Below are positions 1 through 8,381 of a stretch of DNA of 64,000 bases, in pieces (positions within the stretch are counted from its first letter, which is position 1; each line of letters opens with the position of its first letter). The position numbers and the translations under genes were made by a program. Under the pieces are notes generated by a model. That model was given only the letters and a program-made list of their open reading frames with translations, was not told the origin of the DNA and did no database searches. The DNA is taken from positions 2,576,142 through 2,640,141 of the forward strand of contig NZ_CP085524.1 of NCBI RefSeq assembly GCF_004353525.1, given 5' to 3'. Source of the DNA: Zhaonella formicivorans. Lineage in GTDB: Bacteria; Bacillota; DUOV01; Zhaonellaceae.

Positions 1-189
1 GGGGTTGTTATAGATATCTTCCAACGTAAGGTTGCTTAAAACCAGTTTGGCAGCAACCCGCTCCGAAGCCGAGGTGGCGGCAATCCCTGCCAGGACGTCC
101 CCCGACTTTTCCTCGTTGGCTTTAGCCAGTACTTCTTTGACTGATTTGAAAGCGAATGCTTTATTGTAAACTCTGGCTTTTAAAATCAC
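1..189 (-). CDS. eutB: Ethanolamine ammonia-lyase large subunit, second copy (N-terminal part, runs off the window)
   Basis: The first 63 codons of a second EutB are visible before the window ends. Reading starts at GTG (189-187) behind a GAGGAGG ribosome-binding site 8 bases upstream, and begins MILKARVYNKAFAFKS. It aligns residue by residue with the complete EutB at 2304-3668 (shared KEVLAKANE, KSGD, LAGIAA and LTLED blocks) but clearly differs, so it is a paralogue rather than an assembly duplicate. EutB is the catalytic barrel subunit of the adenosylcobalamin-dependent lyase that splits ethanolamine to acetaldehyde and ammonia. It follows eutP by 25 bases and is probably co-transcribed. 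Whether the full gene is intact cannot be seen. Confidence 0.88.
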   Translation of the reverse strand, partial: MILKARVYNKAFAFKSVKEVLAKANEEKSGDVLAGIAATSASERVAAKLVLSNLTLEDIYNNP

Positions 190-213
190 GTAAGCGACCT
201 CCTCTCAAAGCAT

Positions 214-651
214 TTAATCCCATTCCAGCAACTTTCTAAGCTCGTCTATCCCCTCTCCCGTCCAAGCTGACACGGCAAGTATCGGGCCTTTTAATGCAAG
301 TTTCGTTAAAATCTCTTTAGCCCGCTCCACTTGGGCTTTCGGGTGGTCGGTTTTAGTCACGATTCCTAAGGTTTTTTTCGGAAAAGCCTGGGCAAACCCA
401 GGAGGAAATGAAGATTCCTCCCGCGTGGCATCTTGGATGAACAGCACTGCATCCGCTTCCAGCGAGGTAGCAAAGAGAGCCCGGTAATAAAAAGGGTTCT
501 CCAAAAATTCGCCGGGGGTATCTATGGAGCGGGAGTGATACTCGATGGCCTGGGTCTTGGTAACAGGCCCTTCCTTTTGAGTCAGAGCCTTCATCAAAGA
601 CGTTTTGCCCGATCCCACCGCACCCACCAGCATTACCCGCGGTTTCTTCAT
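214..651 (-). CDS. eutP: EutP/PduV-type small GTPase of ethanolamine utilisation
   Basis: A 145-residue P-loop protein starting with ATG that overlaps the eutS stop by 4 bases (translational coupling). Walker A is GAVGSGKTS near residues 10-18, the G3-like segment is DTPGEF near 44-49, and TKTD near 99-102 fits the G4 specificity motif. The length matches the EutP/PduV family. EutP is found in ethanolamine and propanediol microcompartment operons; acetate kinase activity has been reported for some members, but the role is not fully settled. Position between eutS and the second eutB supports the assignment. Confidence 0.9.
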   Translation of the reverse strand: MKKPRVMLVGAVGSGKTSLMKALTQKEGPVTKTQAIEYHSRSIDTPGEFLENPFYYRALFATSLEADAVLFIQDATREESSFPPGFAQAFPKKTLGIVTKTDHPKAQVERAKEILTKLALKGPILAVSAWTGEGIDELRKLLEWD

Positions 652-992
652 GAGCGGGTCATCCTGGCGGCGGTGAAATTAAGCTGTTCCTCCAGCACCC
701 CGTTGACCTCTTTTAAAGCAGTTTCCACACTGGCCACGTCACCCACAATGACCAGTGTGCCGCTGAACCTGTCCAAAAAGCCGATTTCCACTTCCGATGC
801 CTTTGTGGCAATATCGGCCGCGATTATCACTGTCTCTCCGGGAGTAAGGGTAAGAATGCCAATGGCTCCTTTGTCTTCAAGCCCTAGCTTTTCAAAAATC
901 GCTTTTACCGGATGGGCAATTACATGGGCCAAAGTAACCTGTTTACCAGGTACATACTCTTGAATCAACCGCTGTTTTTTCTCCACGTCCAC
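648..992 (-). CDS. eutS: EutS bacterial microcompartment shell protein
   Basis: A 114-residue single-BMC-domain protein with the family signatures [13 protein letters not shown] at the N-terminus, [12 protein letters not shown] in the middle and [14 protein letters not shown] near residue 70. EutS forms bent hexamers of the ethanolamine microcompartment shell. A GTG start at 992 lies behind GGAG 11 bases upstream; a second GTG two codons later is possible. It is coupled to eutP by a 4-base overlap. Other shell genes (eutL, eutM, eutN) are not in the window and are expected to the left of position 1. Confidence 0.93.
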   Translation of the reverse strand: MDVEKKQRLIQEYVPGKQVTLAHVIAHPVKAIFEKLGLEDKGAIGILTLTPGETVIIAADIATKASEVEIGFLDRFSGTLVIVGDVASVETALKEVNGVLEEQLNFTAARMTRS

Positions 993-1379
993 GACTTACT
1001 CAACTCCTAAGGGCTTAGCCTCTTGGAAACCGCTGCCATAATCCGGAATTTCCTTGCTTGCTAACTAATTTCCCACCTCCCGGTCCGGAACAACATTCAA
1101 GAAGTCTTCTGGCTGCAGTATTATGCCGTAAATTGTGCTTCCTGGTAACGCAAACCGAATTTGCGCCGTACCTCAGTAAAACCCTTGTTCCAACACCGTA
1201 CCTTGCAAGAAGCATGCCACCGGATAGCGTTACCGAAAACCCTCTTAGGACAAGGAAGCAGACTATTGCCGCCGCGGCACAATGAGTCAAATTTAACTTA
1301 CTTAAGTCACCGGTGCTCCGGCTGGTAATAAATTTGCCGGAGCAGCACAAAGGAGGTCGCTTTTTAATCCTATTGCCAA
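993..1379 (-). other. 387-base gap between eutC and eutS, no convincing gene
   Basis: No protein with recognisable features is encoded here. A reading frame of 111 codons exists on the minus strand but has no ribosome-binding site and unlikely composition (rich in Cys, Arg and Gly). On the minus strand the region shows a stem (TGCTCCGGC paired with GCCGGAGCA, 1313-1344) and a long-range inverted repeat GGTAACGC/GCGTTACC spanning about 1144-1234, so a structured leader ahead of eutS is possible. I looked for a cobalamin-riboswitch B12 box and did not find one. Confidence 0.4.
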
Positions 1380-2294
1380 CTATTCCAAATTCACTCCTGA
1401 GGCTTTTTTATCCAAAACCTTCTTCAATAGGGTGACTAAATATGCTCCCGCTTCCGGCGCAGGGGTACCGCCTTTGTGGATGTTGCTGACTACCGTTCTT
1501 TCGCTTTCGATCATTCCCTGTCTCGGGTTATAGGCCAGATAAGCGCTTAAGCTTTCAGCGGTGCCAAGTCCCGGTCTCTCACCCAGGAAAATAATGGCAA
1601 CTTTAGGTTTCAACTCTTCTCCGATGACATCCATCACCGCTACCCTCCCGTATTTGACAAAAACAGGAGTGCCAATCTTTATACCCATACCACTTAAACC
1701 TTGCATTAAAGCAGGGAGCAAATCGGGGAGATTTGCCTCCACGGCCTTGCTGGATAACCCGTCGGAGACAATGATTTGTACATCGGCTCCTTTTTGAAAT
1801 GACTTTCGCAGCTTTTCCAAACTCTCCGTCGACAACTTCCTGCCCAGGTCCGGTCGGGTCAAATATTCATCCTTATCCCGGCAGGCGCTTTGCAGCTTGA
1901 CTAAGTTTAACTTTTGAATAAATTCCTCTGAAACTTCACTCAGCACGGCATCCTGGGCGGTAGCATGGTCAGCCCGGAAGCGCAACAGAGTTTCTGTCAA
2001 GGGTCGGGAACCGGTTCGCCAAACCCCAATCCTGGCAGGGGTTGCCATTTTCATTTCCTCATAAAGTGTTTTATTGACCGGATTAGGTACTTGAAGGTGC
2101 TTTTGCAGGTCGATCGCCGTCAAGTCCTTGAGCCTCGTCTCCTCCCATCCCCCGTTTTGAGCCGGAGCCGGATCGTCAACCGGCTTCCCCGGGATATAAC
2201 CCGCAGTCGTAACCGGGGCACGAAAATTTTCTGACTTTGACATTTCGGCTAAAACCTGTTCAACCACCAGCCTGATATTGTCTTCCAAACCCAT
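1380..2294 (-). CDS. eutC: Ethanolamine ammonia-lyase small subunit
   Basis: A 304-residue EutC. It closes the adenosylcobalamin site of the (EutB-EutC) lyase. Visible family signatures include the cobalamin-contacting region VSDGLSSKAVEANL (about residues 176-190), GRVAVMDVIGE (about 214-224), ERPGLGTAESLSAYLAY (about 238-254) and the terminal RTVVSNIHKGGTPAPEAGAYL. The N-terminal 60 residues form the usual variable linker. Start is ATG with GAGGTGATC upstream, 9 bases after the eutB stop, so the two subunits are made from one transcript. Confidence 0.95.
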   Translation of the reverse strand: MGLEDNIRLVVEQVLAEMSKSENFRAPVTTAGYIPGKPVDDPAPAQNGGWEETRLKDLTAIDLQKHLQVPNPVNKTLYEEMKMATPARIGVWRTGSRPLTETLLRFRADHATAQDAVLSEVSEEFIQKLNLVKLQSACRDKDEYLTRPDLGRKLSTESLEKLRKSFQKGADVQIIVSDGLSSKAVEANLPDLLPALMQGLSGMGIKIGTPVFVKYGRVAVMDVIGEELKPKVAIIFLGERPGLGTAESLSAYLAYNPRQGMIESERTVVSNIHKGGTPAPEAGAYLVTLLKKVLDKKASGVNLE

Positions 2295-2303
2295 AGGATC
2301 ACC

Positions 2304-3668
2304 TCATCTTGTAAAAATAGTTGCATCTCCGGCCAGGGAAGTCAGTTTGCCGTGCTGCATAATGCCCATTTTTTCCAGCCAGGCCTCAAATTCCGGCAGA
2401 GGTCGCAATTTCAAAAGTTCCCTTAAAGCCGCCACATCATGGTAGCTGGTGCATTGATAGTTAAGCATCACATCATCACCCATGGGTATCCCCATAAAGT
2501 AAGTACACCCCGCATTTGATAAGAGAACCGCCAGGTTTTCAATATCATTCTGATCAGCTTTCATGTGGTTTGTATAGCAGGCATCACAGCCCATGGGAAT
2601 ACCAGTAAGCTTGCCCATAAAATGGTCCTCCAGGCCGGCCCTGATCACCTGGCGGGAGTCATACAAGTATTCTGGACCGATAAATCCGACTACCGTATTG
2701 ACCAAAAAGGGCTTATAGTGCCGCGCCAGGCCATAGCACCTGGCTTCCATTGTCACCTGATCGGCACCATGATGGCCGTCCGACGATAGTTCCGATCCTT
2801 GCCCTGTTTCAAAGTACATAATGTTGGGGCCGGTAGCCCTGCCTTCCTTCAAACCCAGCTCGTATGCCTCATCCAGGATGGCTTTACTCACTCCAAAAGC
2901 TTCATTGGCTTTTTGACTACCCGCTATAGATTGGAAGAGGCAGTGAACCGGTGCCCCTTGCCGTAATGCTTTCATTTGGGTGGTAATATGAGCCAGCACG
3001 CAAATCTGGGTAGGAACATTCCACTCGGTGACAAAATTATAGATGGCCTCCAAGCTGCGCATGGTAGCAGGTACTGAATCATCCACAGGGTTCAGGCCTA
3101 TCACTGCGTCACCGGTACCGTAAGCCAATCCTTCCCTGATACTGGCGATTATCCCTTCCGGCGAATCAGTTGGATGGTTAGGCTGCAGTCTTGAGGCCAG
3201 GGTGCCGGGCAAACCGATAGTTGTATTGCAGTGGGCTGTTACTCGCATCTTTGATGCTCCCAGGATCAGGTCCAAGTTGCTCATCAGCTTGGCAACAGCA
3301 GCCACCATTTCTGCGGTTAAACCCCGGCTGATGCGCCGTATATCTTCTCCCGTCGTCTCGGAACTCAGGATATACTCTCTGAAATGGGCAACAGTCCAGT
3401 TTTTAATGCTGCTGTAGATGAACTCATTAACATCGCCGTCAATAATCCGGGTCACCTCATCCTCCTCGGGCGGCACCACCGGATTTTTCCTCAGGTCTTC
3501 CAGAGTTAATTCCGACAGTACGTATTTTGCCGCAATCCTTTCCTCAGCGCTATTAGCGGCAATTCCCGCCAATGTGTCCCCTGATTTAAGTTCATTTGCT
3601 TTGGCCAGAACCTCTTTCACATCTTTAAAACAATAGGTCTGTCCAAAAAGGCGCGTTTTTAAAATCAT
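2304..3668 (-). CDS. eutB: Ethanolamine ammonia-lyase large subunit (complete copy)
   Basis: A 454-residue EutB, matching the usual family length. The TIM-barrel signatures are present, including HCNTTIGLPGTLASRLQPN (about residues 146-164), GLNPVDDSVP, FETGQGSELSSDGHHGADQ and GCDACYTNHMKADQND. EutB binds ethanolamine and the adenosylcobalamin base-on cofactor. I chose the ATG at 3668 because AGGGGGATAAAAAG precedes it; an upstream GTG would add six residues without its own site. It follows the permease by about 170 bases and precedes eutC by 9, consistent with an operon with leader control upstream. Confidence 0.96.
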   Translation of the reverse strand: MILKTRLFGQTYCFKDVKEVLAKANELKSGDTLAGIAANSAEERIAAKYVLSELTLEDLRKNPVVPPEEDEVTRIIDGDVNEFIYSSIKNWTVAHFREYILSSETTGEDIRRISRGLTAEMVAAVAKLMSNLDLILGASKMRVTAHCNTTIGLPGTLASRLQPNHPTDSPEGIIASIREGLAYGTGDAVIGLNPVDDSVPATMRSLEAIYNFVTEWNVPTQICVLAHITTQMKALRQGAPVHCLFQSIAGSQKANEAFGVSKAILDEAYELGLKEGRATGPNIMYFETGQGSELSSDGHHGADQVTMEARCYGLARHYKPFLVNTVVGFIGPEYLYDSRQVIRAGLEDHFMGKLTGIPMGCDACYTNHMKADQNDIENLAVLLSNAGCTYFMGIPMGDDVMLNYQCTSYHDVAALRELLKLRPLPEFEAWLEKMGIMQHGKLTSLAGDATIFTR

Positions 3669-3791
3669 CTTTTTATCCCCCTGCACCTACTCTATAGTGA
3701 ACATTTTCCAGTAGTTCTGTAATAAGATTAAATATTTTAAAAACAAATTTAGATACTACAAAACCGAATACATCTACAGATCCTTTTTTCA

Positions 3792-3810
3792 GGGGCAGCA
3801 TTGCTGCCCC
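3792..3810. repeat. Perfect palindrome between the permease and eutB
   Basis: GGGGCAGC and GCTGCCCC face each other around a 3-base centre. In the direction of the eut transcript the stem is followed by TGAAAAAA rather than a U-run, so it is not a normal terminator. It may act in mRNA processing or stability, allowing different amounts of permease and lyase from one message; that is inference. Confidence 0.5.
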
Positions 3811-3841
3811 CACTTGGAATATGTTTCTATAACTTGGAAAA

Positions 3842-5206
3842 TTACAACTCATCCAACACGCCAAATTCTTCTTCAAAAGGCCTAAGCTCTTTTCTGCCCT
3901 CCACCAGGTACCAGAGAATTGCCAATCCGTATATTAACGCGACCCATTTAACAGCGGTGAGGTTATAAACAATTACACTGTATAGGCAAAACAGACCGGC
4001 AGCAAAACTTATTCCCCCTACCAACGGACCATTGGCCACCTTGAATGGTCTCTTCAGGTCAGGTTCCTTCTTGCGCAACACAAAGAAACTTATTAAGCTG
4101 ATAAGATAGAGTGCCACTGCACCAAATACTGAAATAGTTATGACCACTGATGTCAACCCGGTGACAGCAGCCCCAATGCCTATAAGACCTGGGACTAAGA
4201 GTGCCCAGTGGGGTGTATGATACCTGGTATTGACTTGTGACAAAAACTTAGGCAGGTATCCCGTACGGGCCATGGCATAGGTCTGGCGTGAATAACCCAC
4301 GATTATGCCGTGGAGTGAAGCTATCAGGCCGAATAAACCAATAAAATTAACCGCCAGCACAACAAGATTTCCCTGTCCATAAACCTGGGCTAGAGCAATA
4401 GGCAGCGGGAAATCAACTGCAGTTACCAGATTGTAGTCCGCAATTCCTGCAGTTAAGAACAGTGTTAAACACATCATCACCACCAAGGTGCCCATGCCGC
4501 TTAGGAAACCCTTAGGAATATCTTTCTGCGGGTTGAGCATTTCTTCCGCCGCCATGGCACCGCCTTCAATGGCCAGGTAAAACCAGATAGCAAACGGGAT
4601 AGCAGCCATGATTCCTCCATAACCGTTAGGTAAAACCGGCTCCTGGGCTACTCTGGCCCAGCTGAAATGAGGGGCTGCCGCAATCCAAAAGATAGCAAGG
4701 CCAATTAAGGCAATTATTGTTACAATCAGTTCAAATGTGGCCGAAGTCTTCATCCCCAAAAAGTTAATAAAGATGAAAAACAAAAAGGCAACCACCGCAG
4801 CGGCCAGTGTCGGAATTTGAGGGACCATATAGTGGATATATCCACCTACAGCAAGCGCAATGGCGGGTGGAGCAAACATAAATTCAATCAGACAGCTGAT
4901 GCCGTTCATATATCCCCAAAATGGTCCAAGTGCCCGCCTGGCATAGGCCGAAGGGCCCCCGGCATGAGGAATGGCTGTAGCCAGTTCCGAATAGCAGAAG
5001 ATAAAGGTTGCATAAAAGATGATTACAGGAATCGTGGAAATGGCCAGGCCAATAGGTCCTCCGGCCCCAAAACCATAGCTCCAGCCGAAATAATTACCGG
5101 AGATGACCAGGCCTACAGCCAGTGCCCATAAATGAATTGGTTTTAACGATCTTGCCAGTTTAACTTCCTGATGTGCCGTGCTTAGATTGTTCTCCAATTG
5201 TGCCAT
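3842..5206 (-). CDS. APC-superfamily amino-acid/ethanolamine permease
   Basis: A 454-residue membrane protein with about 12 hydrophobic segments, of the amino acid-polyamine-organocation superfamily. Early TM motifs ALAVGLVISGNYFGWSYGF and GGPSAYARRALGP resemble the ethanolamine permease (Eat) group, and its place directly upstream of eutBC supports ethanolamine import; substrate is inferred from context. The ATG at 5206 is chosen because GAGGAGAAATCTT precedes it, rather than the upstream in-frame start at 5221. It is the first gene after the terminator-bearing leader at 5296-5340, so its expression probably depends on EutV antitermination. Confidence 0.85.
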   Translation of the reverse strand: MAQLENNLSTAHQEVKLARSLKPIHLWALAVGLVISGNYFGWSYGFGAGGPIGLAISTIPVIIFYATFIFCYSELATAIPHAGGPSAYARRALGPFWGYMNGISCLIEFMFAPPAIALAVGGYIHYMVPQIPTLAAAVVAFLFFIFINFLGMKTSATFELIVTIIALIGLAIFWIAAAPHFSWARVAQEPVLPNGYGGIMAAIPFAIWFYLAIEGGAMAAEEMLNPQKDIPKGFLSGMGTLVVMMCLTLFLTAGIADYNLVTAVDFPLPIALAQVYGQGNLVVLAVNFIGLFGLIASLHGIIVGYSRQTYAMARTGYLPKFLSQVNTRYHTPHWALLVPGLIGIGAAVTGLTSVVITISVFGAVALYLISLISFFVLRKKEPDLKRPFKVANGPLVGGISFAAGLFCLYSVIVYNLTAVKWVALIYGLAILWYLVEGRKELRPFEEEFGVLDEL

Positions 5207-5295
5207 AAGATTTCTCCTCACTTTCTTTAAAATTTGTTAGCATCATGAAACGGACAAAATTACCCAGGTCCCTCCTTTCTTTTGCATGGCGCAGA

Positions 5296-5350
5296 ACAAA
5301 AAAGCCCTTATCCTACCCGCAATCCGGGTAGAATAAGGGCCCTTTTGCCC
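5296..5350 (-). promoter_or_regulatory. Attenuator in the leader of the permease-eutBC operon
   Basis: A strong stem (GCCCTTAT...ATAAGGGC with an inner CTACCCG/CGGGTAG arm, 5304-5340) followed on the minus strand by TTTTTTGTT forms an intrinsic terminator between eutV and the permease start. This is where EutV-type ANTAR regulators act in other Gram-positives, by stabilising small hairpins that exclude the terminator. The segment 5337-5350 can fold as GGGC-AAAAGG-GCCC overlapping the terminator arm, a candidate regulatory hairpin. It does not match the known A1/G4 loop rule well, so the terminator is seen but the antitermination is inferred. Confidence 0.65.
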
Positions 5351-5468
5351 GCTATTCCTTTGTCAAGCTCGTGATACTTAAATACTTATTTCGACAAGCA
5401 AGAAAAAATTCCTGTTGTTATAGAAAATCTCAAAATATTTTTTTGTTTTTTTAAATTCAGGTCTAAAA

Positions 5469-6056
5469 TTACATGTCAGCCTTCTCCTTCTCCTCTTTAA
5501 CTATCTGAGCAGCCCTTTCCGCCAGTGTCATTCTTAGACTCATAGCTTCCTGCACCAATTTGTGGTGAGCGTCATACTCGGAAATATTACACTTCTTGGC
5601 CAAAATTGCCCGGGCATGGGCAATAATTTTCTGCCCTTTCAACTTGTTCTGCGTATCCTTCAACTCCTGCTGCATGCTTTGCATTTCCTTCCAACGGGCA
5701 TAAGCAATTTGTACTGCTGGCAGCAAATCCCGCTCCGTTATTGGTTTAACCAGGTAGCCGTATACTGCTACTTTTTCCGCCCGGCTGATAAAGTTGGGCT
5801 GGCTATAAGCCGTTAAGAGAATTACAGGGATGTTCATGGTCTGCATGATCTTGGCCACTTCCAAACCGTCTAGACCCGGCATTTTTACATCCAGAATAAC
5901 CAGGTCTGGCTGTAGTTGTTTGGCCAAATCAACCGCTTTCAACCCGTTGTTTACTTCCCCGCACACCACATGCCCTGCCGCTTCCAGCATTTCCTTAAGG
6001 TCCAGTCTGGTCAGGGATTCATCCTCAGCTATCATGATAGAAAGTTTCCTCATCAT
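5469..6056 (-). CDS. eutV: EutV-like response regulator with ANTAR RNA-binding domain
   Basis: A 195-residue two-domain protein. Residues 5-120 are a receiver domain with the acidic pair (AEDE), phosphoacceptor in LVILDVKMPGLDG (about Asp55) and the switch Thr and Lys in LLTAYSQ and LVKPI. After a short coiled linker the C-terminal ~55 residues (QKIIAHARAILAKKCNISEYDAHHKL) match the ANTAR fold. ANTAR regulators bind paired hairpins in nascent RNA and prevent termination. The start overlaps eutW by 4 bases. The obvious target is the terminator leader at 5296-5340 immediately downstream. Confidence 0.93.
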   Translation of the reverse strand: MMRKLSIMIAEDESLTRLDLKEMLEAAGHVVCGEVNNGLKAVDLAKQLQPDLVILDVKMPGLDGLEVAKIMQTMNIPVILLTAYSQPNFISRAEKVAVYGYLVKPITERDLLPAVQIAYARWKEMQSMQQELKDTQNKLKGQKIIAHARAILAKKCNISEYDAHHKLVQEAMSLRMTLAERAAQIVKEEKEKADM

Positions 6057-7468
6057 TCTTCCTCCAGACTATGTTTTGGAAAGCATACCATGGCCCGGGT
6101 CATCCCGCCGATGCGTTCCAAACGGAAAAAGCCGTCCAGCTGTTCCCTGACAAGGGAGTTGACGATTTGTAATCCCAGTCCACGTGTTAAACCCGGTTCC
6201 GGCCCGGCACCGCTGTCACTTACCGTTAAATGGATCATTCCGCTGTGCTCCTTCAAATGAATAACGACTTCCCCGGCTCCCTGCGGTCCCACCCCATGTT
6301 TCAGGCTGTTAGTAACCAGTTCATTGATTACCAGGGCCAGGGGTACGGCTTGCCGGCTGGGCAGGTGCACAGACTGCCCCTCTACCCGGGTTACTATTTT
6401 ATCCCTGGCAAGAGCAGTGCTTTCAATCAAACAATCCAGAAGGCGATGGGACAACTCGATTAAATTAATAGTTTCCCAGGTTTGGCGGGCAAATACATCA
6501 TGGACTAAAGCGATGGAGATAATGCGGTTAATGCTTGCTGCAAATTCGGCCTTAACTATTTCCGATATGGAACGGCGCATCTGCAGCCGGAGAAGGGCAG
6601 CGATATTTTGCAGGTTATTTTTTACCCGGTGATGGATCTCCCGGATAATAATGCTCTTGGCATTCAGCTCCTGCTCCTTTTTCCTCAGGTCAGTAACATC
6701 CTGAACGGAAATGGCGCAGCCGCTCAATTCCCCCCGGGTCACCAGCGGGTAGGATTGCAGGCGATAACATTTTTCTCCCATGGTCAGTTCCACAGGACTC
6801 TGCAAATGCTCCAGAAGATCTTCCAGAGACGAGCAACCCTGAAAGAAATTAAAAAAATCACTACCCAAAGCCTCGGCTGCACAGTGGGTTTTATATACCC
6901 TGGCCGCATCCTTGTTAGCGTAAGTAATCTTGCCCTGTTGATTGAGAACAAAAATTCCATTGCCAAGCCAATCTTCAAAGGTTGATTCAGTCATGGATAA
7001 ATACATCAAGGTACTGCTCAACTGCTCAGCTGTATGGCTTAAAAACTCCACCCTTTCTTCCTGCTGCAGTTCCTTGGAGATATCCCGCTCCATAATCAAA
7101 ACGCCTATGATCTTCTCTTGGCCGTTGGTAATAGGTACCACCGTCTGAGCGATAGGCACCCCTTCCTGGCTGACACCTCTCACATCCCTGGTAGTTTCCC
7201 CGGTTTTCAATGTCCTGTAAACTGCCGGTTCACTGGTAGGATAAGCCAATTGCCCCACAACGCTGGTGGAGTAAAGGGACTTGTTCCTAGGTCTGGCCCA
7301 AGCCAGTACTATGGCATCAGTTTGGTTTTTAGTCAAGGCATCAATAAAAATATCATTGCCTGTTAGCTCTGCAATACCGGGCAACTGGACAGCGACACTT
7401 TCCAAAATTTCAATATCGTTCCCGCTCAGGTCAGTATATTCCCTACATAACTCCTTAATAGTACTCAT
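6053..7468 (-). CDS. eutW: EutW-like sensor histidine kinase
   Basis: A soluble kinase of about 471 residues with no membrane segments. The N-terminal region (MSTIKELCREYTDLS) resembles EutW and carries the family's ethanolamine-type GAF/PAS-like sensory region, followed by a PAS region near the middle. The HisKA_2/HWE-type phosphoacceptor is EIHHRVKNNLQNI and the ATPase shows NELVTNSLKHG and GLGLQIVNSLV. It should sense ethanolamine and phosphorylate EutV. I chose ATG 7468 by homology to EutW proteins; the longer frame starting at 7525 has no ribosome-binding site. A sigma-54-like promoter lies at 7564-7581. Confidence 0.9.
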   Translation of the reverse strand: MSTIKELCREYTDLSGNDIEILESVAVQLPGIAELTGNDIFIDALTKNQTDAIVLAWARPRNKSLYSTSVVGQLAYPTSEPAVYRTLKTGETTRDVRGVSQEGVPIAQTVVPITNGQEKIIGVLIMERDISKELQQEERVEFLSHTAEQLSSTLMYLSMTESTFEDWLGNGIFVLNQQGKITYANKDAARVYKTHCAAEALGSDFFNFFQGCSSLEDLLEHLQSPVELTMGEKCYRLQSYPLVTRGELSGCAISVQDVTDLRKKEQELNAKSIIIREIHHRVKNNLQNIAALLRLQMRRSISEIVKAEFAASINRIISIALVHDVFARQTWETINLIELSHRLLDCLIESTALARDKIVTRVEGQSVHLPSRQAVPLALVINELVTNSLKHGVGPQGAGEVVIHLKEHSGMIHLTVSDSGAGPEPGLTRGLGLQIVNSLVREQLDGFFRLERIGGMTRAMVCFPKHSLEEE

Positions 7469-7563
7469 CGCCAGAACCCCCAAGTGTAGCTGTTCATATT
7501 TCCATGTGCAAGGGACATAGGCCATATTTTTACTGTAATATTCTGCTATTTTTCGAAAATTCC

Positions 7564-7581
7564 TGCTATTACCTTGCCAAT
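7564..7581 (-). promoter_or_regulatory. Probable sigma-54 (-24/-12) promoter of eutWV
   Basis: On the minus strand TTGGCAAGGTAATAGCA matches the RpoN consensus with exact GG-N10-GC spacing; the -24 half is strong and the -12 half (TAGCA for TTGCA) is weaker. It lies about 95 bases before the eutW start. Confidence 0.5.
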
Positions 7582-7625
7582 AAAAACAGCCAGCGGCTAT
7601 CAGAATAAGATGACTGATAACCGCT
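7582..7625 (-). terminator. Intrinsic terminator after the HAD gene
   Basis: AGCGG-TATCAG arms (7592-7603 and 7614-7625) form a 12-base stem followed on the minus strand by GGCTGTTTTTATT. It separates the HAD phosphatase from eutW. Confidence 0.7.
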
Positions 7626-7691
7626 CCTTTATTAAAACTGCTTTATGGCTCCCCCTCGACTTATTGCTTTCATAATCGCTCAGCCGACAGG

Positions 7692-8309
7692 CTACCCGTT
7701 TAAGACTTCAACCAATTCCTCCGGGGTATGCACAATGTAGTCGGGGTTGCCTTCCTGCAGCTTTTGAACCCCGTGCCACCCCCAAGCCACACCTATGGTC
7801 TTGGCCCCAGCCTTTTTACCCTCCAGCATGTCCCCTTTAGTGTCCCCTATATAATAGGCCGGCAGATGGGGAAAGATGCTTATGGTATTCCGGATTTTTT
7901 TGATTTTGCTTATTTCCTTTTCCGCGCCGATTACATCCACAATACAGTCAATTCCAAAGCGCTGCATCACTTCAAAAATAGCGTTGGAAAAATTTGAAGT
8001 AATGATAAAAAGCTTATGCTTTTTTCCTATGCTTGCCAAAGCTTGGGCCATGCCATCGAAAAGGTTGACTTCTGCAAGATGCTTAGCCTGTTTTATTGCG
8101 TAACTGTCCATTATTTTTTCAATCTTCCCGGCATCAAGCCCCATTTCCAATAAGGAAGCATACACATTGCCATCATATAAGGCCAAAAGTTCCTCCGTTG
8201 TATTTACCCCATAAAAGCCGTTATCATGAAAAGCCGCGATAAAATCCTGGCAGTGAAAATCAAGGGAATCTGCAATAACGCCGTCGTAGTCAAACATGAC
8301 AAGAGCCAA
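7692..8309 (-). CDS. HAD-superfamily phosphatase (phosphoglycolate phosphatase-like)
   Basis: A 205-residue HAD hydrolase. Motif I is FDYDGVIADS (residues 6-15), motif II is IITSN (about 100), the conserved Lys lies near KEISKIKK, and motif IV is YIGDTKGDMLEGKKAG. The cap insertion follows motif I (C1 type). The start is TTG behind GGAGGG 8 bases away. It stands alone between two terminators, downstream of a methyltransferase and a choline-kinase-like protein, so a phosphorylated amino-alcohol is a conceivable substrate, but nothing in the sequence fixes this. Confidence 0.85.
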   Translation of the reverse strand: MALVMFDYDGVIADSLDFHCQDFIAAFHDNGFYGVNTTEELLALYDGNVYASLLEMGLDAGKIEKIMDSYAIKQAKHLAEVNLFDGMAQALASIGKKHKLFIITSNFSNAIFEVMQRFGIDCIVDVIGAEKEISKIKKIRNTISIFPHLPAYYIGDTKGDMLEGKKAGAKTIGVAWGWHGVQKLQEGNPDYIVHTPEELVEVLNG

Positions 8310-8332
8310 TATGCTTTCCCTCCTATGTACTT

Positions 8333-8369
8333 AAAACAACCCTTCCTCTATTAGGAAGGGTTGTTTTTT
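8333..8369. terminator. Bidirectional-looking terminator after the non-Pyl MttB homologue
   Basis: AAAACAACCCTTCCT and AGGAAGGGTTGTTTT form a long stem around a short loop, with U-runs on both strands. On the minus strand it ends the methyltransferase gene at 8382. Confidence 0.85.
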
Positions 8370-8381
8370 GTTCAAGCTAAT

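Noticed and set aside
1015-1350. 111-codon frame between eutC and eutS as a shell protein
   Set aside because: No BMC-domain motif, no ribosome-binding site, and odd composition.
993-1379. Cobalamin riboswitch upstream of eutS
   Set aside because: I searched both strands for the B12 box and GCCACTG core and did not find them.
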